Below, in pieces: positions 22,214 through 23,899 of a stretch of DNA of 23,899 nucleotides (positions are counted from its first letter, which is position 1; every line of letters begins with the position of its first letter). The stretch comes from Desulfurococcales archaeon (GTDB lineage Archaea > Thermoproteota > Thermoprotei_A > Sulfolobales > Desulfurococcaceae). Location of the stretch: contig JALWQP010000052.1 of assembly GCA_027083045.1 (NCBI GenBank), positions 1-23,899 on the forward strand, in the 5' to 3' direction. The translations under genes and the position numbers were made by a program. The notes under the pieces were generated by a model. It did not search any database. It was given only the letters and a program-made list of their open reading frames with translations, and had not been told where the DNA came from.

Positions 22214-23430
22214 TTATGGCTCGTTCTCGAAGTGAATCGCTCTCGTTGGACATACACTGGTACAAAGTCCACAACCATAACACTTATCAACATCTACGGT
22301 TGCAACCCGCTTACCTTCCTCAGTAACGATAACTTTGGCTGCGCCATAGTCGCATACCTGTTCACAGAACCCGCACCGATACACTTCTTGGCATCGACGA
22401 CCGGTGGTTTGGCCCATGTTCTCCTAGGCTCTGGGCCGAGATATTTCAGTGCTAGGCCTTTGACATCTAGAATGCTGTCATAACCATGTCTTCTGAGCCA
22501 CTGGTCTATCTCTTTAGCTATTCTCTTGAATATTCCTGGGCCCTCAATAAGGACGGCTGTACATATCTGGACGGCTGATGCGCCTGCCATAAAGTATTCT
22601 ATAACGTCTGTACCCTTTGTTATTCCGCCTACACCGATTATTGGTAGATTTGTATTCTTAGCGGCTTCTGCAACCACAGCGAGAGCTAGTGGTTTTAGTG
22701 CAGGGCCGCTCATCCACCCGTATCCCTTGGGGCCCCCTACAATGGGGAGGCCCGTCTCGATATCGATGTGGAGTGCTGGACCAATCGTGTTTGTCGCGAC
22801 TATTCCGTCAACACCTACTTTCTCGAGCTCCTTTACGAGCTCCGGTATGTTTGGTGTAAATGGGCTGAGCTTGGCGAAGATCGGCACATCAACAGCTTCT
22901 CTTAGAGCTTTTGCAGCCTCTACTACGGGCCTGTAGTCCTTGCCTATATAGTGTGTTGAGAACTCTATGGCTTCAGCGCCTGCTTTTTGTACCTTGGGCC
23001 CCAAGAGAGCTAGTTCTTCCGGCTTATAGCCTATACTGACTATGAACGGCACTCCCCTCTGCTTAGCGTACTCTCTAACTATCGGGTATTCTCTTTCAAG
23101 ATAATGTTCTGCCGGAATATCGCTCCATAGCTCGGCATTGAGCAATGCATATATGAATCTATAATTGCCGCTGTCTGCGTTGACAATCCTTATGTCGCCG
23201 GGACCATAGGTTTTCAATATTTGTGCTCTTACCAGACCCCTATCTACAACGCCCATGCTTGGACGCGGTACTATTGCTGGTTTAACGCTTATAGTCTTGG
23301 CGACAACCGCACCAACACCGTTGTCGATCAATATCTTCATGGTTTCAGCGTCTCTAGATATAGGACAGGCGGCATTCATTAATGGGTTCTTTAGCTTTAG
23401 ACCTGCTATCTCGACTTCTAGGCTAGGCAT
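22214..23430 (-). pseudogene. PreA-like FMN/[4Fe-4S] oxidoreductase (dihydroorotate/dihydropyrimidine dehydrogenase-like), frameshifted
   Basis: An FMN TIM-barrel like dihydroorotate dehydrogenase and the PreA subunit of dihydropyrimidine dehydrogenase, followed by a C-terminal ferredoxin domain. The first frame gives the barrel (LKLKNPLMNAACPISRD; FMN-phosphate part IIGVGGITKG and MAGASAVQICTA), then reaches the first ferredoxin cysteine and goes out of frame. The next frame resumes at once as CGFCEQVC, then CYGCGLCTSVCP, and stops at 22214. The frames meet at base 22375; restoring one base gives CIGCGFCEQVC and a protein of about 405 residues with two complete [4Fe-4S] motifs. The classical catalytic loop NxSCPN is not seen; the corresponding region reads IEFSTHYIGKDY. 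The ATG at 23430 is preferred (GGGGGT 7 bases upstream); ATG 23445 is possible. The physiological substrate is uncertain. It is typed as broken because of the frameshift, which is probably a sequencing error. Confidence 0.82.
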
Positions 23431-23480
23431 GCAATATACCCCCATGAGAATGAGCTGCACTATTAAATCATATCTGTGCT

Positions 23481-23490
23481 TTCTATATAA
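23481..23490 (-). promoter_or_regulatory. TATA box of the PreA-like gene
   Basis: TTATATAGAA on the minus strand is a close match to the archaeal TATA consensus. It predicts a start near 23460, about 30 bases before ATG 23430, leaving room for the GGGGGT ribosome binding site. Confidence 0.55.
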
Positions 23491-23503
23491 GCATCCCTAT
23501 CAA

Positions 23504-23596
23504 ATGACTACATGTGTGGTTGAAACCATTGGTTTATCCAGTGTAAATGTTCAGAAGCGTGTTTCAAAACTTATAGAAGAATATTCGTGGAAATAA
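23504..23596 (+). CDS. Possible 30-residue ORF in the preA-cren7 spacer
   Basis: ATG at 23504 opens 30 codons (MTTCVVETIGLSSVNVQKRV, then a short charged helix ending YSWK). The second half reads like an amphipathic helix. There is no Shine-Dalgarno motif, and the nearest plus-strand TATA-like sequence (CTATATAAG, 23483-23491) is too close for a normal start, so it may be a chance frame or a gene remnant. Confidence 0.18.
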   Translation: MTTCVVETIGLSSVNVQKRVSKLIEEYSWK

Positions 23597-23656
23597 TGTT
23601 GGAACCACAAATATTCACCAAGACGCGAGAAAATCTATTTTAAATATATGTTTTTA

Positions 23657-23664
23657 TAAAAAAG
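23657..23664 (-). terminator. T-tract terminator after cren7
   Basis: On the minus strand a T6 run (23663-23658) begins about 10 bases past the cren7 stop, flanked by AT-rich sequence. This is consistent with factor-independent archaeal termination. Confidence 0.45.
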
Positions 23665-23673
23665 GTTCCTTGT

Positions 23674-23862
23674 TTAGCCACAGATCGGGTAGTCGTCCGG
23701 TACTTTAGCCCTGAAGTACTTGCCGGTCTCGGGGTCCTGGAATAGTCCTACCTTAACACCCTTCCTGCCCTTTGGGCTTAGCTGCCATACCTTCTTGGGT
23801 ACTAGCTCTACTTCCTTTCCGCTGGGGGTCTTAACCTTAACTGCCTCAGTGCATGCGACCAT
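23674..23862 (-). CDS. cren7: Cren7 chromatin protein
   Basis: Small DNA-binding chromatin protein conserved in Crenarchaeota, with an SH3-like fold that bends and stabilises DNA. From ATG 23862 it is 62 residues. The body VKVKTPSGKEVELVPKKVW, then PKGRKGVKVGLFQDPETGK, then YFRAKVPDDYPI matches the Cren7 consensus almost throughout, including the DNA-contacting loop and strands. The frame opens at 23883, but GGTGA at 23872-23868 lies 5 bases before ATG 23862, which also gives the usual family length. The extra C-terminal cysteine-glycine and N-terminal MVACTE are small departures from Sulfolobus-type sequences. This gene is the best single marker that the host is a crenarchaeon. Confidence 0.96.
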   Translation of the reverse strand: MVACTEAVKVKTPSGKEVELVPKKVWQLSPKGRKGVKVGLFQDPETGKYFRAKVPDDYPICG

Positions 23863-23899
23863 TGCTATCACCGTACTATACATTAGAGTGTTATGGGTT

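Noticed and set aside
22214..22417. Separate 67-residue ferredoxin gene
   Set aside because: Its first 14 codons are out-of-frame translation of the PreA-like gene, and the real similarity starts at the frame junction, so it is the tail of one broken gene.
1..23899. CRISPR array, insertion sequence, integrase or toxin-antitoxin pair
   Set aside because: I saw no regularly spaced repeats, transposase or integrase motifs, or terminal repeats of mobile elements on either strand.

Overview
The window reads as a piece of a hyperthermophilic crenarchaeal chromosome (Thermoproteota, most like Desulfurococcales; the order is an inference). The signs are a Cren7-type chromatin protein, archaeal two-subunit PheRS, archaeal-type GAPDH and PGK, a UPF0278 PIN protein, a UPF0282 metallohydrolase, TATA boxes at about -26, and Shine-Dalgarno motifs of the GGTGA/GGAGGTGAT type. 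About half of the starts are TTG. I see 22 protein genes (one truncated, one frameshifted), packed tightly. No intergenic gap exceeds 300 bases. I see no tRNA, rRNA, CRISPR array or insertion sequence.

Left part (1-7.8 kb). An M29 aminopeptidase gene on the minus strand is cut by what looks like a fold-back artefact in the first 22 bases. It is divergent from a large winged-helix/TPR protein, whose predicted promoter carries a palindromic TATA region and a perfect 8+8 bp inverted repeat at the expected transcription start. A GC-rich, highly foldable spacer of about 90 nt follows. Next comes a tight plus-strand operon: pheS, a PIN-domain 'RNA ligase partner', a NOL1/NOP2/Sun-type RNA m5C methyltransferase, a radical SAM protein with a C-terminal winged helix, and a 48-residue coiled-coil protein. 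The theme is tRNA/rRNA and translation.

Middle (7.8-16.8 kb). Two unrecognised beta-propeller-like genes diverge from a 138 bp spacer with an inverted repeat. The plus-strand one runs into a NapA/Kef-type cation/proton antiporter. pheT lies on the minus strand, separate from pheS. A UPF0282 metallo-beta-lactamase-fold protein and an M28-like aminopeptidase meet tail to tail with a 23 bp overlap.

Right part (16.8-23.9 kb). Small enzymes come first: an isochorismatase-like hydrolase, an 80-residue unknown, a cupin and a beta-hydroxyacid dehydrogenase. A minus-strand glycolysis/gluconeogenesis cluster (pgk, gap, then a universal stress protein) follows. Next is a PreA-like FMN/iron-sulfur oxidoreductase whose C-terminal ferredoxin domain is thrown out of frame by one missing base, and last comes cren7.

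Most of the window is housekeeping. The best leads are the wHTH-TPR gene with its operator-like palindrome, the GC-rich element before pheS, the radical SAM/NSUN/PIN/pheS operon, and the paired propeller genes next to an ion antiporter. The fold-back and the single-base frameshift are most likely assembly or sequencing faults and should be settled before those genes are interpreted.
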